A DNA stretch of 64,000 nucleotides from an uncultured Geobacter sp. (GCA_903902855.1 CAIUWK010000018.1:19673-83672); one strand, 5' to 3'; shown: positions 51,570-59,916, counted from the first letter of the stretch. Notes: generated by a model not told the origin, from the sequence alone. Program-made: numbers and translations.

Positions 51570-53484
51570 TCTTCTTGAGCTTCACCGGCGAAAGGGAACC
51601 CAGGGGGATATGGATGATCTTTCGTTCCAGACGGGCTGCGATCTGACGGAAAATACTCCGGGGGGGATGGGCCGCCACGTAGACCACGTGCTTTTCCCGG
51701 GAGTAATCCAGCGCCGCCAGCAGGAGCCGTTCCCCCTTGTTCCGGGCAAAGGCGTAATCGGGGTCGCGCCAGATATCCCGCATCCTGCGGGGTGGAGAGG
51801 AGAGGAGGAGACCGCCGTAGTCGCAGCGACAGATGCCGGGACCCACCACATGGTCCGCCGGGAGGGTGCTGTAGAAGGCCATGTCCGATTCCTGGGCATG
51901 TTCCCCCAGCCAGGTCATGAGATAGGGGAACTTCTTCCCACCATGATCCTCGTCGAAGATCACCACCACCCCTCCCACTCCCCCCTTGACCCTGCCGTTC
52001 TCCCGCACATAGATCCGTCCCTCGTGGAGATTACGCAGCGTCTCCCGCAGGTCGATGCCGTCCAGAAGTGACGTGGTGAAGGGCTCGGTGCGGCTCTGTT
52101 CCTGGGAGAGTTGGTTGTTCCCCCTCTTCTTGAGAAACGCGCCGTACTGCTCGATGACCAGATCCTCCGGAGGAAAGGAGCAGAGGGAAGGGGTGTCGAA
52201 CCCTTTCAGCCATTCACCGGGGCGCTTTTCACCTTTCCGTTTCAGAAACGGGAGGGTGGAGAGCCCTTTGCGTCCCTCCCGCAGGGGACGGGGGCGAAAC
52301 CGGATGACGCGCCGGCCGCTGTGCAGATCTTCGGGATGGAGGCGGATGGTGGGGATCTCCGCCTCCTCCCGCTGCCAAGGGGAGAAGGTGGCCAGCCGCC
52401 AGTAGGCATGGGCGAAGGTGTCGTCCAGGCATCCCCGGGCTGCGGCCAGCTGACTGAAGAGGTCGGGCATGAGCATCCCGTCCACCAGGGCCAGGTTCCG
52501 GACGTACCGGAAAAAAGCCCGCCGTTGCCAGAGATGGACCGGTTCCCCGCTCTCCTGGCGGTAGTGCCTCCCCGCTTCCTGAAAGAGCCGGAAGAGCACC
52601 CGCTGCCGGTCGATTATCCCTGACCGGTCCAGGACATGGCGGGCGCTCCGGTGCAGCGCTTCCCGCAGCGCCTCCTGCTCCGGGATCTCCTTTTTTCCCC
52701 CGGCCAGGAGCTCGAAGGCGCCGAAACTCCGGCGGAGCGATGCCGTTGGCGCCGGTTCCGGCGGTAGCTCTCCCCGGTGCAGTTCATGGAGGGAGGTGAG
52801 GAAGGGGGATTCTCCCAGGAGTTCCCGGCAGGAGTCGGGGTGGAGGTTCATGACCCTGACCCCCTCGCGCCTGATCCGTTCCAGAGGACGGCTCTGGGGG
52901 AGGAGGTAGCGCTCTTTTACCCGCTTCAGGTGGGCCATGCCGCAGATGAAGAGAATTCGCTGATACTTTCGGCTCAGCTGCTGGAGGTGCCAGGCCATCC
53001 CCTGTTCCCGGCGGAGATCGTCTTGCCCCGGAGGAGAGCTCTCCCCCTGGCAAAATGCCTGGTAGTAGGGGGCAAGCCCCAGCCGCTGCACGGCATAGGA
53101 GTCGGGAAACGGCTCCTCGTGGCAGGGGTAGTGATCCAGGTCCAGATCCACGAAGGCCACCGGAAGATCGTGCTCCACCGCCAGTCGCGCCCCTTCGCAG
53201 AGGGGGTCGGCCGGCTCCATGAGGAGGTAGACCGTTTGCGGTTCCCCTCTCTTCCGGCCGGGGAGAGGAGCCACGGTGCTTTCGTACATCACCACGGAGA
53301 CTTCCGGGAGCCGTCGGATGGCGCGCAGGACCGGTTCCTCCAGGGTGGGGGGGAGCTCCAGGGCGATGCAGTCCGGCTGCACCGACTGGAAGGCCGCACG
53401 AACGAGAGCGGCAAACTCCATCCGGTAGTGCAGGATGGGAAGGGCATGGATCGGTCCGAAAGTTTCCAGGTGGAGATGGGGCAT
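51505..53484 (-). CDS. Uncharacterised 659-residue protein with TraB/TIKI-like N-terminal domain
   Basis: Function unknown. The N-terminal 240 residues look like the TraB/TIKI/EreA-like fold: LHLETFGPIHALPILHYRME, CIALELPPTLEEPV (Glu of the first motif), VAFVDLDLDHYP and FICGMAHLKRVKERYL (late G-x-x-H block). The middle is helical. The C-terminal 200 residues contain VVVIFDEDHGGKKFPYL, ADHVVGPGICRCDYGGLLLSSPP and VVYVAAHPPRSIF, which I cannot place in a family. It has no signal peptide or membrane span. A MoxR ATPase gene lies upstream on the same strand, separated by about 165 bp of TGAATGG-type repeats, so the two may be one functional unit (inference). Confidence 0.7.
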   Translation of the reverse strand: MPHLHLETFGPIHALPILHYRMEFAALVRAAFQSVQPDCIALELPPTLEEPVLRAIRRLPEVSVVMYESTVAPLPGRKRGEPQTVYLLMEPADPLCEGARLAVEHDLPVAFVDLDLDHYPCHEEPFPDSYAVQRLGLAPYYQAFCQGESSPPGQDDLRREQGMAWHLQQLSRKYQRILFICGMAHLKRVKERYLLPQSRPLERIRREGVRVMNLHPDSCRELLGESPFLTSLHELHRGELPPEPAPTASLRRSFGAFELLAGGKKEIPEQEALREALHRSARHVLDRSGIIDRQRVLFRLFQEAGRHYRQESGEPVHLWQRRAFFRYVRNLALVDGMLMPDLFSQLAAARGCLDDTFAHAYWRLATFSPWQREEAEIPTIRLHPEDLHSGRRVIRFRPRPLREGRKGLSTLPFLKRKGEKRPGEWLKGFDTPSLCSFPPEDLVIEQYGAFLKKRGNNQLSQEQSRTEPFTTSLLDGIDLRETLRNLHEGRIYVRENGRVKGGVGGVVVIFDEDHGGKKFPYLMTWLGEHAQESDMAFYSTLPADHVVGPGICRCDYGGLLLSSPPRRMRDIWRDPDYAFARNKGERLLLAALDYSREKHVVYVAAHPPRSIFRQIAARLERKIIHIPLGSLSPVKLKKIRVFHVLFGHDKREIAGEYVW

Positions 53485-53485
53485 A

Positions 53486-53660
53486 GGAACCGTGAATGGT
53501 GAATGGTGAATGGTGAAAAAGGCTGAAGGCTGAAGACTGAAGGTGAAAGGCTAAAGGTGAATAGTGAATGGTGAAAAAGGCTGAAGACAATAGGAGCTTG
53601 TGATCTTTTCACGTTTCACAATTCACAATTCACTCTTCACAATTCACATTTCACTCTTCT
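53486..53660. repeat. TGAATGG heptamers and opposed CACAATT octamers between MoxR and the 659-residue protein gene
   Basis: Left part: GTGAATGGTGAATGG and GGCTGAAGGCTGAA units (53486-53585). Right part: TTCACAATTCACAATTCAC units (53607-53657), the approximate reverse complement. Opposed arms again flank a short unique spacer. Confidence 0.85.
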
Positions 53661-54478
53661 ACCTTGATGTATCGTAGCGCTTCTTCCCCCAGTATTCCCG
53701 CCACTGCCAGAGGGAGGAGGTCGTGGGGCTCCTTGCCGGTGGTGTGCATCATCTTCAGGGCGTATCGGGCGATGTTGATTCCGTCACGCACCGAGTAGAG
53801 CTCGTCCGCCCGGTGGGCCCGCTGGAGGAACCCCACCACGTACTCCAGGATTTTCTTTCCGGCAAAAGGGAGGTTCTCTTTGAGGATCTGCCGCTCCTCC
53901 TCGGCCTCGGGAAAGTCGATGTAGATCTGGGGCTGGAGCCGGGAGTGGATGTATTCGGGAACCTCGAAGGTGGAGGAGTCCTCATTCATGGTGACCACGA
54001 TGCGGAACTCGGCCCGGGCCGGAATACGCAGGCCGGTGACGATGGACTCCACGTAGCGCCGGTCGTCCAGAAGCGGCGCCAGTGAGGCCCACGCCTTTTC
54101 GCTCATCCGGTTCCCTTCGTCCAGGATCAGGACCCCCCCCTTGAGCATGGCGGTTACCAGTGACGATGCGCTGTACTGAATGGTCCCGTCGGGGCCCACC
54201 ACCGGGGTGATGATGAGATCTTCGGGGCGGGTGTCCATGGTCGCCTGATAGAGATAGATCTCCCTCCCCAGGCTCCGGGCCGCGGCGTAGGCCAGGGTGG
54301 TCTTCCCCACACCCGGTTTGCCGATGAGGCGGGGATTGAAGGGGATATCCCGGTCGTCGATGATCATCCAAGCGGCCAGGAGTTGCCGGAGGAGCTCCTG
54401 CTGCCCCACCCACTTCAGGGAGAGAGAGACCGGGCGCGAGAGGTTGAGGGTGATGCCGTCAAGGGTTACGGTTTCCAT
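53651..54478 (-). CDS. MoxR-family AAA+ ATPase
   Basis: A 275-residue MoxR-type ATPase (AAA_5). ATG 54478 has GGAGA just upstream; GTG 54514 would add 12 residues. Walker A is GKPGVGKTT (53-61), Walker B GGVLILDEGNRM, sensor 1 FRIVVTMNED, and a late arginine-bearing HSRLQPQIYIDFP. MoxR proteins act as chaperones for metal or cofactor insertion, usually next to von Willebrand A-domain genes. None is present here; the neighbour is the TIKI-like protein. The stop lies within the CACAATT repeat array. Confidence 0.9.
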   Translation of the reverse strand: METVTLDGITLNLSRPVSLSLKWVGQQELLRQLLAAWMIIDDRDIPFNPRLIGKPGVGKTTLAYAAARSLGREIYLYQATMDTRPEDLIITPVVGPDGTIQYSASSLVTAMLKGGVLILDEGNRMSEKAWASLAPLLDDRRYVESIVTGLRIPARAEFRIVVTMNEDSSTFEVPEYIHSRLQPQIYIDFPEAEEERQILKENLPFAGKKILEYVVGFLQRAHRADELYSVRDGINIARYALKMMHTTGKEPHDLLPLAVAGILGEEALRYIKVEE

Positions 54479-54611
54479 GGGTTCTCCAGGGGAGCTGATG
54501 ATCTCTTCTCTCACTTATCACAGGAGCGGCCCGATTGCCAGCTCTTATGATTTCTTGTGTGCGCTCATGATCTCTTTGAACCGCCACATATCCTGTGATA
54601 GAGTACCGGAC

Positions 54612-55505
54612 ATGGACAATTTTCTACTTCCTTTCTTTCTTACCATGGCCGCGGCTCTGCCGGTTTTTGCCGCGCCCCTCTCCGTTGCCGCTGAGAGAGG
54701 AGTCGCTACGGCGGCGCAACCGCTGAAACCGTTGGCGGCGGTGAGGGAGCCGCCTCTCATCATCCTCTCCACGATCCCCTCTCTCCTCGTTACCCTGGAT
54801 GGCCCCCCCCGGTTCGCTCCGATCAAAGGGACCAAACCGCTCCTCCTGCGGGTCGTCAACAGCCGGGTGCTCCTCCTGAAAGATGCCTTCGGAAGGTATT
54901 TTCTGCATCTCTATGACGGGTTCCTTGAGGCGGGCTCCCTGGACGGGCCGTGGCATCCCTGTGAGAAGGTTCCTCCGGGCGTCAGGGGGGCGGTGGCTGC
55001 GGCCCGTGCGTCGGGGAAAACGGATCTTCTGGAGGGAAAAGCCGATCCCAAAAGCAGGAAAAAGCCGTCTCTCAGGAACTCCGTCATCCCCTGGGTCTAC
55101 CTCTCTCTGGTCCCGGCGGAGCTGGTGGTCACCCGGGGAACGCCCGATTTCGTCTCCATTGCGGGAACAGCGCTCTTCTTTGCCCGCAATACCACCGGTG
55201 ATCTGTTCTCTCTCCAGGGAGAGGGGACGATGTATCTCCTTGCTTCCGGTCGCTGGTACCGCGCCCCCTTCTATCCGGGGCCGTGGGTGTTGCTCCCGGC
55301 TGAGGAACTGCCACCTGATTTCCAGGATCTTCCCTCGGGGGTGAAGGGGAGGGTGAGGGACGCACTCCCTCCCCGGACTCGTCCCCTTCCGGTGCCGTCC
55401 GCCACCGCCTGGCTCACAGGGGTCGTGGCGAGGGATGGCGCATTTCCGGCGTCGGTGACTCCTGGGTTCACGGTGCAGGCTCTCCCCGGAGAGTGGTGCC
55501 GCTGA
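54612..55505 (+). CDS. Secreted protein with two repeats of a 'GxPxxxxIxGTxLL' domain
   Basis: ATG 54612 gives a signal peptide (FLLPFFLTMAAALPVFA, cleavage near residue 20), and 297 residues in total. Two similar 80-90-residue units follow: LVTLDGPPRFAPIKGTKPLL...GPWHPCEKVPPGVR (about residues 57-135) and LVVTRGTPDFVSIAGTALFF...GRWYRAPFYPGPWVLLPAEELPPDF (about 167-245). The same pattern (VT-x-G-x-P-x-F-x-x-I-x-GT, then GRWY..GPW) recurs in multi-copy form in other bacterial exported proteins of unknown role. It is divergent from MoxR and followed by a bidirectional terminator. Confidence 0.75.
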   Translation: MDNFLLPFFLTMAAALPVFAAPLSVAAERGVATAAQPLKPLAAVREPPLIILSTIPSLLVTLDGPPRFAPIKGTKPLLLRVVNSRVLLLKDAFGRYFLHLYDGFLEAGSLDGPWHPCEKVPPGVRGAVAAARASGKTDLLEGKADPKSRKKPSLRNSVIPWVYLSLVPAELVVTRGTPDFVSIAGTALFFARNTTGDLFSLQGEGTMYLLASGRWYRAPFYPGPWVLLPAEELPPDFQDLPSGVKGRVRDALPPRTRPLPVPSATAWLTGVVARDGAFPASVTPGFTVQALPGEWCR

Positions 55506-55545
55506 GAAGACGGAGTCCGCACTGTCCCACGTACTTTAATTAATG

Positions 55546-55586
55546 AAAAGGGGGGATGCACCGTTCGGCGCACCCCCCCTTTTTCG
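55546..55586. terminator. Bidirectional hairpin terminator
   Basis: AAAAGGGGGG and CCCCCCTTTT form a stem around an ATGCACCGTTCGGCGCAC loop. It lies between the convergent ends of the secreted-protein gene and atpE, with A and T runs on both sides. Confidence 0.85.
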
Positions 55587-55604
55587 TTACCTTGAAGCCT
55601 TGGT

Positions 55605-55883
55605 TCAGTGACCGGCAGTTTTTCCGACCAATCCCAGGACGATGTCCTTGTAGGGGTTGGCGAAGAGGATGATGAGGCTGACAACCAGAGCGTAGATTGC
55701 CAGGGACTCGATCATGGCCAGACCGATCATCATGTTGGTGAGGATCTTCCCGGAAGCGCCGGGGTTACGGGAGACGCCTTCAACGGCGCTCTTGACTGCC
55801 AGACCCTGACCGATGCCAGTTCCCAGAGTTCCGATTCCCATGCCGATACCTGCTGCCAGTACACACATCGTAAAAAATTCCAT
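55605..55883 (-). CDS. atpE: F0F1 ATP synthase subunit c
   Basis: A 92-residue proteolipid forming the rotor ring. Helix 1 carries the Gly repeat GIGMGIGTLGTGIGQG, the polar loop RNPGASG, and helix 2 has the ion-binding Glu in GLAMIESLAIYALV. The residues next to it (Q in GIGQG, S after E) match part of the sodium-site set of Na+-coupled c rings, while the position of T67 in Ilyobacter is Leu here, so H+ coupling cannot be excluded. It is the last gene of a minus-strand operon atpZ-atpI-atpB-atpE. Confidence 0.96.
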   Translation of the reverse strand: MEFFTMCVLAAGIGMGIGTLGTGIGQGLAVKSAVEGVSRNPGASGKILTNMMIGLAMIESLAIYALVVSLIILFANPYKDIVLGLVGKTAGH

Positions 55884-55942
55884 TCTAATTCTCCCTTCTT
55901 GCGGTTGATTATCCTAAATAGTATAGGATGTGAAAATAAAGG

Positions 55943-56635
55943 TTAATGTCCTTCTTCCAGCGATCCCTGGATGTAGATCATCGCCAGGAGCATGAAAACG
56001 AAGGATTGAATGAACGAGACCAGAACCCCCATGAGCATCATGGGAAGGGGTACCAGGAACGGAACCAGTCCGAAGAAGATCATGAGAACCAGTTCGTGGC
56101 CGTTCATGTTACCGAAGAGACGCAGCGTCAACGAGATGGGGCGGGAGAGATGCCCGATGATCTCGATGAAGAACATGATGGGGGCCAGCCAGATGATGGG
56201 CCCCATGAAATGTTTGATATAGCCGAAACCATGATGCTTGAACCCGACGATATGGGTCGTAACAAAGACGATGATGGCGCAGGCTGCGGTGGTGTTGATG
56301 TTGGCCGTGGGGGGGAAGAAGCCGGGGATCAGACCGGTGAGGTTGGAGACCAGAATGAAGAGCGCCAGGGTCGCGATGAGCGGAAAAAACGACCGCCCAT
56401 GCTCACCCATGGTCTCCACGACCATGTTCTCGATCCCACCCACGATGATCTCCATGAAGTTCTGCATCCCGGCGGGGCGCTTGGAGGTGACCGCCTTGGT
56501 GGCCATCTTGGAGAGAATGAACAGCATACACATGATCAGCCAGGTGTAGGCAATGGCATCGCACCCTTCCTCTCTCATATGGAGCGGCGCCAGAAGTTCC
56601 CGAAAAAAGTGGAGAAAAAGATAGGGATGGATCAT
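55943..56635 (-). CDS. atpB: F0F1 ATP synthase subunit a
   Basis: A 230-residue stator channel protein with five or six membrane helices. The conserved Arg is in [19 protein letters not shown] and the final helix contains [22 protein letters not shown] as split blocks. [28 protein letters not shown] is recognisable upstream (FFPLIATL here). 59 bp separate it from atpE, and three bases separate it from the preceding atpI-like gene. Confidence 0.95.
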   Translation of the reverse strand: MIHPYLFLHFFRELLAPLHMREEGCDAIAYTWLIMCMLFILSKMATKAVTSKRPAGMQNFMEIIVGGIENMVVETMGEHGRSFFPLIATLALFILVSNLTGLIPGFFPPTANINTTAACAIIVFVTTHIVGFKHHGFGYIKHFMGPIIWLAPIMFFIEIIGHLSRPISLTLRLFGNMNGHELVLMIFFGLVPFLVPLPMMLMGVLVSFIQSFVFMLLAMIYIQGSLEEGH

Positions 56636-56638
56636 GTG

Positions 56639-57034
56639 TCAACCTCCGGTGCGGGCGGCCCGATAGAGCGAGAACCCGATAATGACGAATACGAGAACTG
56701 AGAGGCCGATGATCAGGCCGATGATATCTATGCCGACTTTGACGATGAGCAGATAGAGCAGAGTGGCCAGAAACGCCAGTCGCAGCAAGTATCTGACTAC
56801 CGCGAATCGTCCTGCTTGTCGTGGCTCCAGTCCCATGGCCCGCTGAATACAGAGCTTCAACCAGAAGGTGTTTCCCAGAGTCAGGAGACCGCCGCAGGCA
56901 ATTCCTGCTGCCATTCGCCGAGAACCGAGAATCCAGCCGATCATGATTAGCGCGGCCAGGAGGGCAGCGCCGGCGACCGTCAGATTCCGAAAGAGGTTCT
57001 GATCATTTTCCGGCTCCGGTGTCATCTCGCTCAC
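56639..57034 (-). CDS. ATP synthase subunit I-like membrane protein
   Basis: A 131-residue protein with four membrane segments (AGAALLAALIMIGWILG, MAAGIACGGLLTLGNTFWL, LLRLAFLATLLYLLIV, IIGLIIGLSVLVFVIIGFS). The G-x-x-x-x-x-GN-x-FW motif in helix 2 is typical of the AtpI/ATP-synt_I family, which helps assemble the c ring and may carry Mg2+. It overlaps the AtpZ-like gene by up to 32 bases. ATG 57025 is an alternative start. Confidence 0.85.
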   Translation of the reverse strand: MSEMTPEPENDQNLFRNLTVAGAALLAALIMIGWILGSRRMAAGIACGGLLTLGNTFWLKLCIQRAMGLEPRQAGRFAVVRYLLRLAFLATLLYLLIVKVGIDIIGLIIGLSVLVFVIIGFSLYRAARTGG

Positions 57035-57260
57035 TGCGTCTGATCTCCCGGGCGGTCATTATCTGTACATTCCGGAACCCGGCGGCGATACCGAAAAACA
57101 GAAAGATATAAAAGAACCAGGGGCTCGTACCGAACTTTTTATCCAGCCAGAGGCCGGCATAGACCCCCATTGCTATGGCAACCACCACGGAGATCCCCGT
57201 ACTGGAGACCATTCCGAGATTATGAATCAGTTCTTTCTTGTCATCGTTCATGCCGGCCAA
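57003..57260 (-). CDS. AtpZ/AtpI-family protein
   Basis: An 85-residue protein with two membrane helices: GISVVVAIAMGVYAGLWLDKKFG and PWFFYIFLFFGIAAGFRNV. GVYAGLWLDKKFGTSPW-x-F matches the AtpZ (gene 1) motif. The usual first gene of split F0 operons in Geobacter relatives; AtpZ/AtpI pairs are linked to Mg2+ supply and c-ring assembly. Confidence 0.88.
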   Translation of the reverse strand: MAGMNDDKKELIHNLGMVSSTGISVVVAIAMGVYAGLWLDKKFGTSPWFFYIFLFFGIAAGFRNVQIMTAREIRRSERDDTGAGK

Positions 57261-57296
57261 CCTTCCGCAGAGCGAGACTGAGAATAAAACCTAGGC

Positions 57297-57326
57297 TAGA
57301 TACCATAAAAACCGTGGAGGAGTCAA
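57297..57326 (-). promoter_or_regulatory. Possible sigma-70 promoter of the F0 operon
   Basis: Minus strand: TTGACT, an 18-bp spacer and TATCTA, about 35 bp before the AtpZ start. Moderate match. Confidence 0.45.
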
Positions 57327-57502
57327 GGCATTTGTGAACAGATTCTTGCAGGTATCCCCGTCATCGCTCGGTAAAGGGTTCAGGCGCGTTGCGATCTTCC
57401 CCGTAAAATAAAATTTATCAAAAATTTTCATTTATAGATTAAATAAGGTCGAACAGGACAAGTGACACAAAATCAGCATGTTGCAGTGTCTAAAGAAAAC
57501 TG

Positions 57503-57531
57503 TTGACAGACGGGATATTTTAAGAGTATTT
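57503..57531 (+). promoter_or_regulatory. Sigma-70 promoter of the metK operon
   Basis: A perfect TTGACA at 57503-57508, a 17-bp spacer and GTATTT (or TATTTT with 18 bp). The predicted transcript starts just before the first SAM-I riboswitch. Confidence 0.7.
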
Positions 57532-57542
57532 TTCTTTTCGTA

Positions 57543-57645
57543 CTCATCGAGAGCGGTGGAGGGTTCTGGCCCGACGAAACCGCAGCAAGTTCCGAGCAAG
57601 GAATAGTGCTAAATCCAGCGGGATAATTGGGTCCCGGAAGATGAG
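57543..57645 (+). ncRNA. SAM-I (S-box) riboswitch, first of two
   Basis: P1 stem CTCATC (57543-57548) with GATGAG (57640-57645). The S-box core is present in order: GAGAGCGGTGGAGGG, TGGCCCGACGAAACC, GCAG-CAAG, then GTGCTAAATCC-AGC. It would bind S-adenosylmethionine. The AAGTTCC/GGAATA pair closes P3. Compared with the second copy the GCAACC block is altered to GCAAGT. A hairpin terminator follows 27 bp downstream, so SAM binding should stop transcription. Confidence 0.9.
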
Positions 57646-57670
57646 GAAGGCCATGATCACTACTTTAGTG

Positions 57671-57703
57671 ACCCCTTCCGATATTTCGGGAGGGGTTTTT
57701 TAG
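57671..57703 (+). terminator. Intrinsic terminator of riboswitch 1
   Basis: CCCCTTCCG and CGGGAGGGG pair around ATATTT, followed by TTTTTT. The 3' strand of P1 and the AGGAAGG just after it can pair with the CCCCTTCC arm as antiterminator. Confidence 0.88.
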
Positions 57704-57815
57704 TTCTGACGATAAATTTGCCGGGTCAGCGGTTGCACCGGATTTTGACTCAAGAGCTTAACAGGAGACAGACGATCTTCACACCGAAGAGATGACCGAC
57801 ATAGAGCAGTACCCC

Positions 57816-57914
57816 ACTCATCCAGAGCGACCCAGGGACTAGGCCCGTAAGTCGCAGCAACCACCGTGCAAGCGGAAAGGTGCTAATTCCAGCGGAGAAA
57901 TCCGAAAGATGAGG
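57816..57914 (+). ncRNA. SAM-I (S-box) riboswitch, second of two
   Basis: P1 stem CTCATC (57817-57822) with GATGAG (57908-57913). The core is close to consensus: CAGAGCGACCCAGGGACT, AGGCCCGTAAGTC, GCAACC, then GGTGCTAATTCCAGC. A second terminator nearly identical to the first follows at 57944. It is the copy nearest the genes and the better match to consensus. No gene separates the two riboswitches. Confidence 0.92.
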
Positions 57915-57943
57915 AAGGCGGGACCCCATTTGTGGGATCACGA

Positions 57944-57978
57944 CCCCTTCCGAACTTTCGGAGGGGGTTTTGTTTTTC
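57944..57978 (+). terminator. Intrinsic terminator of riboswitch 2
   Basis: CCCCTTCCGA and TCGGAGGGGG pair around ACTT, followed by TTTTGTTTTT. The stem is almost the same as in terminator 1, showing duplication of the whole regulatory unit. Confidence 0.9.
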
Positions 57979-58061
57979 AGAAGGTAGTCTGTTCTTTGAC
58001 AACTGAAAAGTCGAACAGTTAGTAACGATAGGTAACGACGACTAACCCAAGGAGGATCATC

Positions 58062-58517
58062 ATGAAACTGGCAGAAGCTTTGATCGAACGGGCTGGACTC
58101 AACCAGCGTTACCACGAACTGCGGCGGCTATTGGGTAACGTCCTGGTGCAGGAGGGGTTGGAGCCGACGGAAGAGCCGGAGGAGTTGATGGCGGAGTTGA
58201 TCGCATCGATTGACACCCGAAGGGAGTTCATCAACCGGATCAACCGTACCAACGTGGTGACCCGGTTGCCGGACGGTACCACCCTTGCCGACGCCATAAC
58301 AAAAAGAGACGCTGTGGGCTTTCAACGGGGGGTATACAAGGACGTGGCCGACGCAGCCACTCCCAAGCAGGATCGTTACAGTAAGACAGAGATACGGTTC
58401 ATCGGCATCGTCAACGTCGTCGCGTATCAGAAGCTGGTGGACCGGCTTTCCCGGGAGCACCGGGAACTGGACACCATCATTCAGGGGCTCAACTGGACCA
58501 CCGATCTCGTAGAGTAA
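58062..58517 (+). CDS. DIP1984-family protein
   Basis: A 151-residue helical protein. MKLAEALIERAGLNQRYHEL, VQEGLEPTEEPEELMAEL, INRTNVVTRLPDGTTLADAI and the C-terminal LDTIIQGLNWTTDL are the blocks of the DIP1984 (septicolysin-like) family, which has no established function. AAGGAGG lies seven bases before the ATG. It is the first gene after the two SAM riboswitches and should be controlled by SAM together with metK; that association is unusual and may hint at a methyl or sulfur-related role (inference). Confidence 0.9.
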   Translation: MKLAEALIERAGLNQRYHELRRLLGNVLVQEGLEPTEEPEELMAELIASIDTRREFINRINRTNVVTRLPDGTTLADAITKRDAVGFQRGVYKDVADAATPKQDRYSKTEIRFIGIVNVVAYQKLVDRLSREHRELDTIIQGLNWTTDLVE

Positions 58518-58744
58518 ACAACGTCAGGAGGTAGCCGGAACAGGCGGAGGCGGACACCAAATGTATCAAACAACGCACGGGTTGGGGCACCCATACCATA
58601 ACAAGGTAAGCCCTGGAAAACTCACTCGTGTACGGGGTACCGATCAAAAATTACTACCACGGTGTCGATCTGTTTTGAACCGGTGAGGGCGGGTAAGGGG
58701 CGCTGACGTTAACCACAGCAGTCAACCAGAAAAAGGAGTCACAC

Positions 58745-59893
58745 ATGGGAGTTTCCAGGAAAGATTTCATCTTCACCTCGGAGTCGGTGGGCGAAGGGCA
58801 CCCGGACAAGGTCGCCGACCAGGTTTCCGACGCCGTACTTGACGCCATCCTGACCAAGGATACCAAGGCGCGGGTTGCTTGCGAGACCCTGGTCACCACC
58901 GGCCTGGTGGTCATTGCCGGTGAGATCACCAGCGATGCCGTGGTTGACTATCAGAAGGTAGCCAGGCAGACGATTCTCGATATCGGCTATGACAGTTCGG
59001 AGATCGGCTTCGACGGGAAATCCTGCGGGGTCATCATCGCCTTGGATCAGCAGTCGGAAAATATCAGCCGTGGGGTTGACACCGGTGGGGCCGGTGATCA
59101 GGGGATCATGTTCGGCTACGCCTGTGACGAGACCCCGGAGTTCATGCCGCTGACCATCTCCCTGTCCCACAAGCTGGTACAGCAACTGGCGGCAGTCAGG
59201 AAAGACGGAACCCTCCCCTTTCTCCGGCCTGACGCCAAGTCCCAGGTCTCCGTGAGATACCATAACGGCAAACCGGTTGCGGTGGAGACCGTGGTGATCT
59301 CGGCGCAACATGCTCCCGGCGTCTCCCAGGTGGCGATCAAGGAGGGGATCATCAGGGAGGTGATCAACAAGGTCATCCCGGCTGAGTTGTTGAGCAGCTC
59401 CACCAAGTACCACATCAACCCCACCGGCATCTTCGAGATCGGCGGTCCGGTGGGAGACTGCGGTCTGACGGGTCGGAAGATCATCGTGGACAGCTACGGC
59501 GGCCACGGTGCCCATGGCGGCGGCGCCTTCTCCGGAAAAGATCCTTCCAAGGTGGACCGCTCCGGAGCATACATGGGGCGCTACATCGCCAAGAATCTGG
59601 TGGCATCAGGGATCTGCGACCGGTGCGAGATTCAGGTGGCCTATGCCATCGGCGTGGTTGATCCGGTCTCGGTCCTGGTTGATACCGACGGTACGGGTAA
59701 GGTCTCCGAGGAGCGGATAGAAGAGATCGTCCGTCAGCTCTTCGATCTCCGTCCCCAGGCCATCATCCAGCAACTGGACCTGCTCCGTCCCATTTATCGC
59801 AAGACGGCAGCCTACGGGCATTTCGGCCGGGAACTGCCGGAGTTCACCTGGGAGAAAACCGACCGGGTGGCGGAGATCACGAGGCTGGCATAG
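58745..59893 (+). CDS. metK: S-adenosylmethionine synthetase
   Basis: Makes SAM from methionine and ATP in the cytoplasm. It has 382 residues. Signatures: [21 protein letters not shown] (residues 10-30, given here as the ATP motif GHPDK), [16 protein letters not shown] (about 115-130) and [16 protein letters not shown] (about 258-273). A strong AAAGGAG precedes the start. It is downstream of two SAM-I riboswitches, so product feedback by transcription termination is expected. The 227-bp gap after the DIP1984-family gene has no terminator that I can see. Confidence 0.97.
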   Translation: MGVSRKDFIFTSESVGEGHPDKVADQVSDAVLDAILTKDTKARVACETLVTTGLVVIAGEITSDAVVDYQKVARQTILDIGYDSSEIGFDGKSCGVIIALDQQSENISRGVDTGGAGDQGIMFGYACDETPEFMPLTISLSHKLVQQLAAVRKDGTLPFLRPDAKSQVSVRYHNGKPVAVETVVISAQHAPGVSQVAIKEGIIREVINKVIPAELLSSSTKYHINPTGIFEIGGPVGDCGLTGRKIIVDSYGGHGAHGGGAFSGKDPSKVDRSGAYMGRYIAKNLVASGICDRCEIQVAYAIGVVDPVSVLVDTDGTGKVSEERIEEIVRQLFDLRPQAIIQQLDLLRPIYRKTAAYGHFGRELPEFTWEKTDRVAEITRLA

Positions 59894-59916
59894 ATTACAC
59901 TAAAGGAGGGATCACC

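Noticed and set aside
58561..58686. A 41-codon frame (MYQTTHGLGHPYH...) between the DIP1984 gene and metK
   Set aside because: Weak ribosome site, no family resemblance, and stop-free length is within chance.
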